Source: a bacterium (lineage in GTDB: Bacteria > Bdellovibrionota > Bacteriovoracia > Bacteriovoracales > Bacteriovoracaceae). From it: a DNA stretch of 40,061 bases. Positions 33,159 through 40,061 of this stretch are shown here, piece after piece. Positions within the stretch are counted from its first letter, which is position 1; every line of letters begins with the position of its first letter. The position numbers and the translations under genes are program-made. The stretch lies in the NCBI GenBank assembly GCA_030425045.1, contig JAUHVL010000030.1:1-40061 (forward strand). Reading direction: 5' to 3'. The notes under the pieces were generated by a model, which searched no databases, was not told where the DNA came from, and saw only the letters and a program-made list of their open reading frames with translations.

Positions 33159-34274
33159 TTGAACTTAAGATTTTATCTTGAATTATTAAAAAAATACGAT
33201 TTTTCATTTTTTGGAATTTCTGCGGCTATCTTTATCATAGGTGTCTTTAATCTCTATTCGGCTACTCACGCTTCGACAACCTCTTTGAGTACAGCAGGAC
33301 TTTATAAAGTTCAAATCGTTAAATTTTTAATTGGTGTCGGACTTGGTTTTATCGTTAGTTTAATAAGACCAAAAAACTTTTTTCGCTTTTCATACCTCTC
33401 TTACTTTGTTGTTTGTTTTTTACTTGCGCTGGTTTTAGTTCTTGGACAAAAGGGAATGGGCGCCCAACGGTGGTTGATCTTTGGGCCTTTCAGGATTCAA
33501 CCTTCAGAGATTGCAAAGCTTGGGGCTATTTTTGTTTTTGCGAGATGGTATGCCAGAAGTAAACTCGATAATGAGATAGGACTAAAAAAATTAATTATGC
33601 CCTCAATTCTCGCCCTAATTCCGACAGCTCTCATTGTTGCTGAACCAGATCTTGGTACAGGAATCATGATTTTATTAGTATTTTTCTCAATGACATTTTA
33701 CTGTGGTTTAAAGTGGAAAACCATAGGGATCATTGCCGTGATAGGTTTACTCTGTGGTGGAGCAATGTATGAGTTTGGATTGAAGGAGTATCAGAAAAAA
33801 AGAATCACTGCTTTTTTAAATCCAGGAAAAGACGCAAGAGGCTCTGGTTATAATGCAATTCAATCTAAAATCGCTATCGGTTCAGGTAAGTTTATTGGAA
33901 AAGGATTTATGAAATCCTCCCAAGCTTCACTAAACTATTTACCGGAAAACCATACAGACTTTGTATTTTCAATTTTTAATGAAGAGCATGGCTTTGTTGG
34001 CTCTTTAATTCTTCTCAGTCTCTATTTGATTTTACTCTACCGATACTTGTGGCTAGCGAGTGCTGTCCCGCGGGTATTTGATTCCATTGTTGTCATCGGG
34101 ATTATGTCGTTATTTTTCTGGCATACTCTTATTAATATGGGAATGGTGATGGGGCTTATGCCTATCGTTGGATTGCCATTACCCTTTATGTCCTACGGTG
34201 GCTCCAGTCTACTTACGTTTTGTCTTTGTAATGGAGTTGCAACTTCTATAAGTAACTCAAGAAACCTCTTCTAA
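33159..34274 (+). CDS. rodA: rod shape-determining glycosyltransferase RodA
   Basis: SEDS-family peptidoglycan polymerase, partner of PBP2. 371 residues with about ten membrane helices. Family motifs: GAQRWLIFGPFRIQPSEIAKLGAI, VAEPDLGTG (catalytic-site aspartate), LNPGKDARGSGYNAIQSKIAIGSG, LNYLPENHTDFVFSIFNEEHGFVG, and the end GLPLPFMSYGGSSLLTFCLCNGV. Start TTG 33159 with AGGATAAAGTAA before it, 5 bp after PBP2. It closes the elongation operon. Confidence 0.97.
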   Translation: MNLRFYLELLKKYDFSFFGISAAIFIIGVFNLYSATHASTTSLSTAGLYKVQIVKFLIGVGLGFIVSLIRPKNFFRFSYLSYFVVCFLLALVLVLGQKGMGAQRWLIFGPFRIQPSEIAKLGAIFVFARWYARSKLDNEIGLKKLIMPSILALIPTALIVAEPDLGTGIMILLVFFSMTFYCGLKWKTIGIIAVIGLLCGGAMYEFGLKEYQKKRITAFLNPGKDARGSGYNAIQSKIAIGSGKFIGKGFMKSSQASLNYLPENHTDFVFSIFNEEHGFVGSLILLSLYLILLYRYLWLASAVPRVFDSIVVIGIMSLFFWHTLINMGMVMGLMPIVGLPLPFMSYGGSSLLTFCLCNGVATSISNSRNLF

Positions 34275-34329
34275 TCTGGCATTGATCTTGCTCTTTAAAG
34301 TATTAGTAACCTTGATTTGGGGAGATTTT

Positions 34330-34542
34330 ATGAAAATTTTGTTTATTCTTTTTACACTTGTCTACGCTGGCCTTACTTTTGGCAATGAAAACCAAGCCGT
34401 TGAGCAAGTTCGCCTATCTCTTTGGTATCAAGGTGTTGAAAAAGAAGTAAAAAAAGAAGCTTCCAGTGAAGAGGTTACACAGCTTAATTCTGAAAAAATT
34501 GTGATTCCCGAAGAGTTGATCAAGGCCTTAGATCGCGTATAA
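34330..34542 (+). CDS. small secreted protein of unknown function
   Basis: A 70-residue product with a clear signal peptide (MKILFILFTLVYAGLTFG), leaving a mature peptide of about 50 residues that is highly charged, with an amphipathic VKKEASSEEV segment and no cysteine, so it is not a lipoprotein. Start ATG 34330 follows GGGGAG. An upstream in-frame start would add a second hydrophobic stretch and lacks a ribosome-binding site. It is 55 bp downstream of rodA and may be the last gene of that operon. No family recognised. Confidence 0.6.
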   Translation: MKILFILFTLVYAGLTFGNENQAVEQVRLSLWYQGVEKEVKKEASSEEVTQLNSEKIVIPEELIKALDRV

Positions 34543-34545
34543 GTA

Positions 34546-34584
34546 GCTGAATTTATATCAAAAGATATAGATTCAACAATCAGC
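34546..34584 (+). other. stem-loop after the small secreted gene
   Basis: An inner perfect stem TATATC-AAAA-GATATA (34554-34569) lies inside an outer GCTGA/TCAGC pair (34546-34550, 34580-34584). It begins 3 bp after the stop. There is no T-run, so it is more likely an RNA-end or processing structure than an intrinsic terminator. Confidence 0.35.
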
Positions 34585-34629
34585 TTACTAAAACAAATCC
34601 TATTTTCTTTAAAAGCTTGTTTACTCCGT

Positions 34630-34666
34630 CCTAAATTAGTATAGTCTTATTACCATACTAATTAGG
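34630..34666. promoter_or_regulatory. inverted repeat at the MarR gene start, likely operator
   Basis: The arms AATTAGTAT (34634-34642) and ATACTAATT (34655-34663) are perfectly complementary over 9 bp with a 12-bp centre. Outwards, CCTAA and TTAGG continue the match if one A is skipped, so the symmetry covers 34630-34666. The right arm overlaps the AGGAAG ribosome-binding site of the MarR gene, so bound protein would block its expression, as is usual for autoregulated MarR repressors. Confidence 0.6.
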
Positions 34667-34673
34667 AAGTTTC

Positions 34674-35111
34674 GTGAAACGAGTTGGTCAAATCGGAAAA
34701 TTGCTTAAAAAGATCTATCGTATGTATAGCAACGATCTTTTATTGTTATTGCAAGACAAAGGCTTCGTTGACTTAAGACCTTCCTTTTTAGAAATTTTGT
34801 TATTCCTATGCGATCACTCTGGTCCAAGTATTAAAGAAGTTGGAACGTCTTGTGGACTTAAAAAGCAAACAATGACCAGTCACCTTAATGAGCTTGAAAA
34901 AAGAGGATATATTAAGAGAAGACAAAATCCAGATGACAAAAGAGAGCAAAATGTCTTTCTTACCGAGTATGGTGAGAAGTTTAAACTTAGTTTAATGGAA
35001 TCTATCAATAAAATTGAACAAGACTATATTAAATATGTTGGAGATCTCGAACTTGATAGAGTCGAAATGCACTTAAAGAATTTCCACGAGAGAATTAATA
35101 CTAAGAGGTAG
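34674..35111 (+). CDS. MarR-family transcriptional regulator
   Basis: 145-residue winged-helix regulator. N-terminal dimerisation helices, the DNA-binding part FLEILLFLCDHSGPSIKEVGTSCGLKKQTMTSHLNELEKRGYIKRRQNPDDKREQNVFLTEYGEKF with the family's DKR-type wing, and a C-terminal helix. GTG start after AGGAAG. The upstream inverted repeat is a natural autoregulation site. No transporter or enzyme gene is co-directional with it; the convergent gene overlaps its 3' end by 11 bp. Ligand and targets unknown. Confidence 0.92.
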   Translation: MKRVGQIGKLLKKIYRMYSNDLLLLLQDKGFVDLRPSFLEILLFLCDHSGPSIKEVGTSCGLKKQTMTSHLNELEKRGYIKRRQNPDDKREQNVFLTEYGEKFKLSLMESINKIEQDYIKYVGDLELDRVEMHLKNFHERINTKR

Positions 35112-35607
35112 CTTCGGCACCACCGCTAATTTTTCCCCAGAATTGATATCCACCGGCAATATTATTAACGTTGAAATAACCTTTCTTTACCAATAACTCA
35201 CAAGCGGAAATTGATCGTACTCCTTTTTCACTTATAACAAGAATAGGAATAGTTTTGCTGCTAATCTCAGAATAGCGACTTTTTAGCTGTTCTAAGGGAA
35301 TTCGTATAAGGCCATTTAGTTTAAGAGCTGGATTGTACTCATTTCTTGAGACATCTAAGATCATATAACTAGCATTGATATTATTATAAATTTTTAATGC
35401 TTGTTGGGGAGTGAGTTCATTGTAAGGAGCTCCGTATAGAATATTATTGTCACTGATTTCCTCATTATTCTTTATTTTAATCAGTTGGTTTCTAAGAAGA
35501 GCAATTGAAAAATCCATTTTTTCGTCAAGTCTTGCAATATTGCTTTCCATATTAATAAGCCTACTTTCGATGGCCTCTAGCTTTTGAAAAATTCTAAGTA
35601 GTTCCAT
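35101..35607 (-). CDS. rhodanese-like protein lacking the catalytic cysteine
   Basis: 168 residues. The first ~50 residues form an amphipathic coiled coil (QKLEAIESRLINMESNIARLDEKM). A rhodanese domain covers about 60-160: ELTPQQALKIYNNINASYMILDVSRNEYNPALKLNG, IPLEQLKSRYSEI and IAGGYQFWGKI. The active loop, normally CxxGxR, reads S126-E-K-G-V-R131, so the sulfur-carrying cysteine is serine; Cys136 lies outside the loop. Sulfurtransferase activity is therefore unlikely, and a binding or regulatory role is more plausible. ATG follows AAGGAGAAAAAAT. It is the last gene of the minus-strand operon, 11 bp after the membrane protein gene. Confidence 0.88.
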   Translation of the reverse strand: MELLRIFQKLEAIESRLINMESNIARLDEKMDFSIALLRNQLIKIKNNEEISDNNILYGAPYNELTPQQALKIYNNINASYMILDVSRNEYNPALKLNGLIRIPLEQLKSRYSEISSKTIPILVISEKGVRSISACELLVKKGYFNVNNIAGGYQFWGKISGGAEATS

Positions 35608-35618
35608 ATTTTTTCTCC

Positions 35619-36524
35619 TTAAAAAATTGGATAAAAACTTCCAAAGTTAACATTTCCCGTTACCACCGTTGTTAAAAAACACGAGGTGAAAAATAGAATA
35701 CCTTGGTAAATTCCAAACCCTAAGTCTATTTCGTTTACATCATTATTATCATCATCTTCTTTAAATCGTTTTGGCTCCTCAATTTGAAAAAAGAATTTTA
35801 AACCTTTGAGAAAGAGAGGAAGAAACATGAGCGATAAAAGAATTTTTAAGATCACTTGAATGGTATACCATTTAATATCGTTAAGAGGATTGTTAATACT
35901 AGAAGAGATAATAATAGACCAACCAAAGAAAAAACCTAAATAACTAATTCCCAGCGGTATACTTTTTTGAATGAGGAGAGGATTGAAATTTACTTTAGAG
36001 ATATAGTTATATGATTTACTCGCAAAGCCAATAAGAGTCATGGAAAATAACCATAAAAATAAAAGCATCACAAAACTCTCACCGGAGACTTTTAGAACTG
36101 TTTTTAAGATAAGAGCAGTTCCTACTGCATGAGAAAGACAAATGAGAGAGTAAGATAAGTTTCTTCTTTTTAATATCTCACCACTATACTCAAAATTATA
36201 AAGAGCAATACTCTCAATGATAAACAAAGAGAGAAGATAAATGATAAAAGCGAAAACGGCACGAAGAGAAAAATCTAAAAGTGCATAAGAAAAACCTTGA
36301 TCCATTAAAAAAAAGAACTCTGAAAAGATTATTCCCATCCCAAGAATTCGTGAAAATAAATGTAGCGTATCCGCTTCATTTTTACTGGGAAAAAACTTTT
36401 GAAAGATTTGTCTATTGAGTGAAGGATAAATAATACGATGAAGATGCTTATAAGCATAGATTGCTAAAAATATAGTAATGATAAATACAAATCGAAGAAC
36501 TAGTTTATCAAATATCTCGTTCAT
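35619..36524 (-). CDS. 8-TM inner-membrane protein, possibly DUF350-type
   Basis: 301 residues with about eight hydrophobic helices (for example FVFIITIFLAIYAYKHL, LRAVFAFIIYLLSLFIIESIALY, LICLSHAVGTALILKTVL, IPLGISYLGFFFGWSIIIS, GIYQGILFFTSCFLTTVVTG). Two positions (NLSYSLICLSHAVGTAL and DLGFGIYQGILFFTSC) recall the repeated helices of DUF350/YjfL proteins, but this is a faint resemblance. A cytoplasmic acidic loop (KEDDDNNDVNE) precedes the last helix. ATG 36524 is chosen because AAAGG lies 6 nt upstream and the codon overlaps the previous stop (TGATG). It is likely co-translated with the secreted protein upstream. Function unknown. Confidence 0.75.
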   Translation of the reverse strand: MNEIFDKLVLRFVFIITIFLAIYAYKHLHRIIYPSLNRQIFQKFFPSKNEADTLHLFSRILGMGIIFSEFFFLMDQGFSYALLDFSLRAVFAFIIYLLSLFIIESIALYNFEYSGEILKRRNLSYSLICLSHAVGTALILKTVLKVSGESFVMLLFLWLFSMTLIGFASKSYNYISKVNFNPLLIQKSIPLGISYLGFFFGWSIIISSSINNPLNDIKWYTIQVILKILLSLMFLPLFLKGLKFFFQIEEPKRFKEDDDNNDVNEIDLGFGIYQGILFFTSCFLTTVVTGNVNFGSFYPIF

Positions 36525-37204
36525 CAAGTACCTTTGTTATTCCAGCTAGGAACAGCGATATATTTTTTTAAATGTTCTTTAAGTGTAATATGTTTTTGTC
36601 TCGTTTGGTCTATTAAAAGTGATAAAGACTTTTTACTAAGTTCGCCATTAATTCCAAATTCATCATTTAGCCCATGAAAGGGCTCATTGTTTTTAATATA
36701 AACATTCATTACTTTAAGAAACTTTTGAGTTGGTCTAAAGTCTCCCCAAAGAAGTAAGCGAGGATAGTTCCGATAAGCTTTATGAAATTTCCAGACTCTC
36801 TCCCCACTGTCTGCGAAAACCCATTTCCCAAAACCTGAGTGACCGATAAATAATGATCCTGGGGGAAGGGGAAGCATCGACTCTACGAGGTTATTATCCC
36901 TTCTAAAAATAGACATGCCTGTGAAATTTCTAACTTCTTTCCAGTATTGCTTCGTTGTCCGCACAACAATTATTTTTGGTGACTGAAACACTTTAATAAG
37001 TTTAATTTTTAAATAATATGTTTTGATAACCAGTCCCGCTTGAAATGTATCAAGGAGGATGACTGATATTGGCGAGCCTTGAAAGCTGGCCGCAAGGACA
37101 TCACTATTGACGATATATTCATTTTTCTGCTCTGAGGGAGAAAGACCTTTGGATAAGCCTAAATAAAGGAGAACAAGAAAAACATATAATGATATTTTAT
37201 TCAT
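36522..37204 (-). CDS. secreted or periplasmic protein of unknown function
   Basis: 226 residues (the stop codon is at 36524-36526; 36522 marks the overlap with the next start). An N-terminal signal peptide (MNKISLYVFLVLLYLGLSKG) precedes a mixed alpha/beta region. Notable segments are ISVILLDTFQAGLVIKTYYLKIKLIKV, PLPPGSLFIGHSGFGKWVFADSGERVWKFHKAYR and YPRLLLWGDFRPTQKFLKVM. No cysteine is present in the mature part. It is sandwiched between the HD phosphohydrolase gene (40 bp upstream) and the membrane protein, so the latter pair could work as a membrane complex. I do not recognise the family. Confidence 0.7.
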
Positions 37205-37244
37205 GTACTATAAGAATACACCTTAGTGGCAGTTGATTTCTAGT

Positions 37245-38546
37245 CTAGGAATGGATTAGCTTCGTTAAATCCCGAGCGGCAGCCTCTGGTAATTCATCCA
37301 TACGGCAATGAAGGCGATTAATTTCGTGGGCGGTACTAAACTTTTCAAATAAGTCGGTAGATTCATTGATATCACAGTAGGTTTTAGACTCGTCATTGAA
37401 AAGCTTTCGAACAACTTTTAGCGTGTAGGTATCTCTTTTTTCTTGATCATAATACTTTGATAATCTTCCTTTTGAAGAACAACGTATAAACTCGAAATCA
37501 TTCTTTTCTAGGTAAGACTGGATAGAGTCGAGCTTTTTAAGTTGTTCTGGTGAAAAGGACTCATAGATCTTATCTGGAATATTATTATCGATAATGGCCT
37601 TCGCATTTTTATTGCTACTTGCTCTTAAAGATTTAATAAGCATATTATCATCGTGCTCAAGATACTGTTCGATATCAGAAGGGATGAAATACGTATTGTC
37701 TTCTGAACGAAAAAATTTATACATAAGTTGTTCAAGGCATACTGAGCGGTAATGGAAGTAAACCATGACAAACATATGATAGCGACTAAGTAAAAAGTCA
37801 TCAAAGGTTACAACCGCTCTTTCATTTATTCCAAGAAATGCTTTGTCATCAATGATGGCCATCTCAAGGTTGTCGATGAGCCAGTCGAGGTCATAATTTC
37901 CGTAACTAACTCCACAAAAATAACTATCTCTCAAAAGGTAATCCATGCGATCACAATCGAGCTCACTGCTGACAAGTTGATGTAGAATGGGAAAGTAGTT
38001 TATTCCTTCAACGGTGTAAAATTCGGGGTCTTTTGTATCCCCTCGAATGAGGTCAACGATGCGAACTCTTTCAAGTCCATATTTCTGTTCTATATTTTCA
38101 AATGAAAGTGAGAAAGAACTATCTGCTATTGCTTTAATTGTATAATCTTCGTGAGTAGCCTGACGTTTATTGTTGATATCTTCATCAGACAAATATTGAT
38201 TTGGTATTTTTAAACTTGAAAGTTTCGGCATGACCGATTCTGTTGCGTGACTTAGGGGAGCATGGCCAATATCGTGAAGCAAGCAAGAAAGGGTAAAGCA
38301 CTTACGAAGTTTTTGAATATCACCTTGCCAAAGTTTGTCTCTAAAAAGTGAGTCAAAAACTCTTTTGCCATTATTGTAGACTCCAATAGAGTGAATAAAT
38401 CGTGAATGAGTGCCACCAGGAAAAACGTACTCGGACAGACCAAGCTGTTTAATGCCTCTCAATCTTTGAAAAAAATTGTGAGTAATAATAGGTTCGATTT
38501 CTTTTTCAATATGGATTGATCCGTGAACCGGATCTCTAATTTCCAA
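37245..38546 (-). CDS. HD-domain phosphohydrolase (COG1078/dNTPase-like)
   Basis: 433 residues. Opening MEIRDPVHGSIHIEKEIEPII and GTHSRFIHSIGVYNNGKRVF are typical of the SAMHD1/dGTPase-related HD proteins. Metal ligands: the HD pair at His91-Asp92 (LLHDIGHAPLSH) and SSELDCDRMDYLLRDSYFCGVSYG near residue 195. Such enzymes hydrolyse dNTPs or related phosphates in the cytoplasm; the exact substrate is not readable. Start TTG 38546, two bases after the glutaredoxin stop, with AGAAGG seven bases before it. Typical for the family in length. Confidence 0.92.
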   Translation of the reverse strand: MEIRDPVHGSIHIEKEIEPIITHNFFQRLRGIKQLGLSEYVFPGGTHSRFIHSIGVYNNGKRVFDSLFRDKLWQGDIQKLRKCFTLSCLLHDIGHAPLSHATESVMPKLSSLKIPNQYLSDEDINNKRQATHEDYTIKAIADSSFSLSFENIEQKYGLERVRIVDLIRGDTKDPEFYTVEGINYFPILHQLVSSELDCDRMDYLLRDSYFCGVSYGNYDLDWLIDNLEMAIIDDKAFLGINERAVVTFDDFLLSRYHMFVMVYFHYRSVCLEQLMYKFFRSEDNTYFIPSDIEQYLEHDDNMLIKSLRASSNKNAKAIIDNNIPDKIYESFSPEQLKKLDSIQSYLEKNDFEFIRCSSKGRLSKYYDQEKRDTYTLKVVRKLFNDESKTYCDINESTDLFEKFSTAHEINRLHCRMDELPEAAARDLTKLIHS

Positions 38547-38548
38547 CG

Positions 38549-38806
38549 TTAAGCCTTCTCAAGATTAGATTGATTTTCATTCAACCAATTGACGATATCG
38601 CGCGATTCAAACATGGGTTTATTATCAATATATAAACATGGGACAGTTTGCCTGCCTGTATCGTTAAGAAGTCTTTCTCTATCCCCAGCATTGGCAATAA
38701 TATCTCTCATCTCAACTTTGATATTAAGGTTTTCTATTTCATGCATAACCAGCTGGCAGTAAGGACAGCTATCAAATTTGAAAAGCTCCAAATAGGGGTA
38801 GGTCAT
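38549..38806 (-). CDS. glutaredoxin
   Basis: 85-residue thioredoxin-fold disulfide reductase. Dithiol active site C14-P-Y-C17 (DSCPYCQLV), the cis-proline TVPCLYID motif and the GSH-site-like FESRDIVNWL helix. It reduces protein or glutathione disulfides in the cytoplasm. The ATG shares one base with the stop of the lysine-repeat gene (TAATG) and the stop is 2 bp before the HD gene, so all three are translationally coupled. A GST N-terminal-like fold is a weaker alternative because of length. Confidence 0.94.
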   Translation of the reverse strand: MTYPYLELFKFDSCPYCQLVMHEIENLNIKVEMRDIIANAGDRERLLNDTGRQTVPCLYIDNKPMFESRDIVNWLNENQSNLEKA

Positions 38807-39636
38807 TATGATTCCTCTTTTTTATCCATACCTTTGGCATAAAGCTCGTCTTCATCTGTTGGATCAAACTGATCTTCTTGATCGTCAGGGTTGTCAAAAG
38901 CATTGCTATAACCCCAACCATAACTATAGTCTCCCTCTGTTTGTTCGAGAGCTTCGGTATCGTTTGGATCATATTCTTCATTTAACTTAGGAGATGAAGG
39001 AGGTTCTTGCTCTGCTGGTGGAGTGAAGCTTTTTTCGATAACAGCTTCATCTTCTTCACTTTCTTCAATCGCGACAACTTCAGGTGTGGTCTCTTCGGCT
39101 TCAGTGTCAGTGATGTCGATAGCGCTATTTAACTCTTCTGCATGCGCTTCTTTATATTTCTTGATGGCCTCTTCTCTTGAGAGTTTCCCATCATTTTCAT
39201 CTTTTGTTTCTTTTTTTGTAGCGTTCTTCTTAGTCGTTTTTTTTGCCGCTTTTTTCTTTGTCGTTTTCTTTTTAGTGACCTTTTTCTTGGCCGCTTTCTT
39301 TTTCGTAGCCTTTTTCTTCGTCGCTTTCTTTTTCGTAGCTTTTTTCTTGGTGGCTTTCTTTTTCGTTGTCTTTTTCTTCGTCGCTTTCTTTTTTGTTGCC
39401 TTTTTCTTGGTGGCTTTCTTTTTCGTTACCTTTTTCTTCGTCGCTTTCTTTTTTGTTACCTTTTTCTTCGTCGCTTTCTTTTTTGTTACCTTTTTCTTCG
39501 TCGCTTTCTTTTTGGTGACTTTTTTCTTAGCCGTTTTCTTTTTCGTAGCTTTTTTTGCAACCTTCTTTTTTGTCACTTTTTTAGTCGTTTTCTTGGTTGC
39601 TTTTTTAGTTGTTTTTTTCTTAGTTTTTTTTGCCAC
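38806..39636 (-). CDS. histone-H1-like lysine-repeat protein with acidic C-terminal tail
   Basis: 276 residues. Residues 1 to about 145 are almost only Lys, Ala, Thr and Val in a five-residue period (KKKAT, KKKVT), giving a very high positive charge, as in histone-H1-like proteins such as AlgP or Hc2. Residues 146-276 are the opposite: acidic, with DENDG, EESEEDEAVIE, a proline patch and GDYSYGWGYSNAFDNPDDQEDQFDP. The start is taken as GTG 39636 (MAKKTKKK), with AAGGA seven bases before. An ATG ten codons upstream lies within about 6 nt of the predicted transcript start and lacks a binding site. It probably compacts or bridges DNA (inference). First gene of the operon. Confidence 0.85.
   Translation of the reverse strand: MAKKTKKKTTKKATKKTTKKVTKKKVAKKATKKKTAKKKVTKKKATKKKVTKKKATKKKVTKKKATKKKVTKKKATKKKATKKKATKKKTTKKKATKKKATKKKATKKKATKKKAAKKKVTKKKTTKKKAAKKTTKKNATKKETKDENDGKLSREEAIKKYKEAHAEELNSAIDITDTEAEETTPEVVAIEESEEDEAVIEKSFTPPAEQEPPSSPKLNEEYDPNDTEALEQTEGDYSYGWGYSNAFDNPDDQEDQFDPTDEDELYAKGMDKKEES
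39431..39520. repeat. 30-bp tandem repeat inside the lysine-repeat gene
   Basis: Identical 30-bp units stand at 39431-39460 and 39461-39490, with a third at 39491-39520 that diverges at its end. Looser copies continue to about 39250-39540. Each unit encodes two five-residue Lys modules (VTKKKATKKK) on the minus strand. Perfect units favour slippage or recombination, so length variation between strains is likely. Confidence 0.9.
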
Positions 39637-39678
39637 GATGAGATCCTTGTTAAGGGAATAATTCATAAATTTTTCTTG

Positions 39679-39708
39679 AGTATAGCTAAAGAAAACAGGT
39701 CAAATCAA
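39679..39708 (-). promoter_or_regulatory. sigma-70-type promoter of the minus-strand six-gene operon
   Basis: On the minus strand, TTGATT (39708-39703) and TATACT (39684-39679) are separated by 18 bp. The predicted transcript starts near 39672, giving a leader of about 35 nt to the GTG at 39636. This supports the GTG start and a new transcript beginning after the 39733 gene. Confidence 0.55.
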
Positions 39709-39732
39709 GAGTTTTAATCTGGCATATTATTG

Positions 39733-40061
39733 CTAGAAGTCAAGCTGGGTACCAAACTCTGAGAGCTGACCGGGGCTGAGATAATTCACAACCTCTCGAT
39801 CACCTTCGATAACTTGATCGGCTTCAAAAGTAGAGCCAGAGTTCCCCTCAATATACAAAGCCGGAACATCAAAATTATTGGCACTGCTAGTTAATACCTT
39901 ATCCATGGCAAATAGCTTCGTAGAATAGAAATTTCTTTTTGAAGATAAGGTTCCCCCACCAGGTCTTGTCACATCACCGTTGGGAAACGCGCCTTGTCTT
40001 GGACCCGGTGTAAATCCCGTCATCAATTGATCTGCAGGTGGGCGATTGGCATTTACTGAGT
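39733..40061 (-). CDS. C-terminal end of an unrecognised protein (5' truncated by the window)
   Basis: The frame is open from the right window edge to a TAG stop at 39733-39735, so about 108 C-terminal residues are visible, starting SVNANRPPADQLMTGFTPGPRQG. The segment is rich in G, P, S and N, with FDVPALYIEGNSGSTFEADQVIEGDREVVNYLSPGQLSEFGTQLDF at the end. The normal residue mix and steady frame suggest a real gene, perhaps an exported or surface protein. The N-terminus is needed for any identification. Confidence 0.6.
   Translation of the reverse strand, partial: SVNANRPPADQLMTGFTPGPRQGAFPNGDVTRPGGGTLSSKRNFYSTKLFAMDKVLTSSANNFDVPALYIEGNSGSTFEADQVIEGDREVVNYLSPGQLSEFGTQLDF

Noticed and set aside
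39247-39540. CRISPR-like regular array
   Set aside because: The periodicity is 15/30 bp with no spacers of unique sequence and is fully explained by codons of a Lys/Ala/Thr repeat protein.
39023-39661. Plus-strand open frame rich in Phe, Val and Ala opposite the lysine-repeat gene
   Set aside because: It is the exact antisense of the AAG/AAA repeat, so long open frames are expected. Its composition is a reflection of the Lys codons, and no ribosome-binding site or membrane-protein logic supports it.

Overview
The window comes from an AT-rich, Gram-negative, flagellated bacterium. It carries the P-loop peptidoglycan-recycling ligase Mpl, outer-membrane beta-barrel genes, sigma-54 activators and a complete elongasome operon. 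Gene content and the style of the flagellar cluster fit the Bdellovibrionota, most likely the Bacteriovorax/Halobacteriovorax side. This placement is inferred from family resemblance; no search was run. No rRNA, tRNA, insertion sequence, prophage or CRISPR array was seen. Genes are dense, every gap is under 200 bp, and start codons are unusually often TTG or GTG.

Layout. 1-3490: the 3' part of a glycyl-tRNA synthetase gene, then pyruvate phosphate dikinase. 3491-5210: a good sigma-54 promoter driving two tandem paralogous outer-membrane beta-barrel proteins that share an unusual basic motif. 5272-7534: a cytoplasmic beta-lactamase-fold serine hydrolase overlapping mpl. 7594-9237: a secreted protein of unknown role. 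9311-10477: metK. 10529-12423: a small membrane protein and a sigma-54 response regulator with its own promoter and leader hairpin.

12607-27790 is a flagellar cluster, all on the plus strand. It begins with a large periplasmic beta-domain plus TPR protein and a degenerate sigma-54 activator-like protein. Then follow flgB, flgC, fliE, fliF, fliG, fliH, fliI, fliJ, a motE-like gene, fliK, flgD, a small flagellar-operon gene and flgE. Together these encode the rod base, MS ring, switch rotor, export ATPase complex, hook-length ruler, hook cap and hook. The cluster ends at a bidirectional terminator shared with a convergent ferredoxin-ppiD pair.

29738-34274 is the cell-elongation operon mreC-mreD-mrdA(PBP2)-rodA, divergent from ppiD and without mreB nearby. 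A small secreted protein and a MarR regulator with a strong inverted repeat over its start follow.

35101-39636 is a six-gene minus-strand operon. In transcription order it encodes a lysine-repeat histone-H1-like protein with an acidic tail, a CPYC glutaredoxin, an HD phosphohydrolase, a secreted unknown, an 8-TM membrane protein and a rhodanese-fold protein lacking its catalytic cysteine. The 3' end of another minus-strand gene closes the window.

The most interesting leads are the degenerate activator and PflA-like TPR protein heading the flagellar operon, the sigma-54-driven outer-membrane pair, and the six-gene redox/nucleotide/chromatin-like operon.
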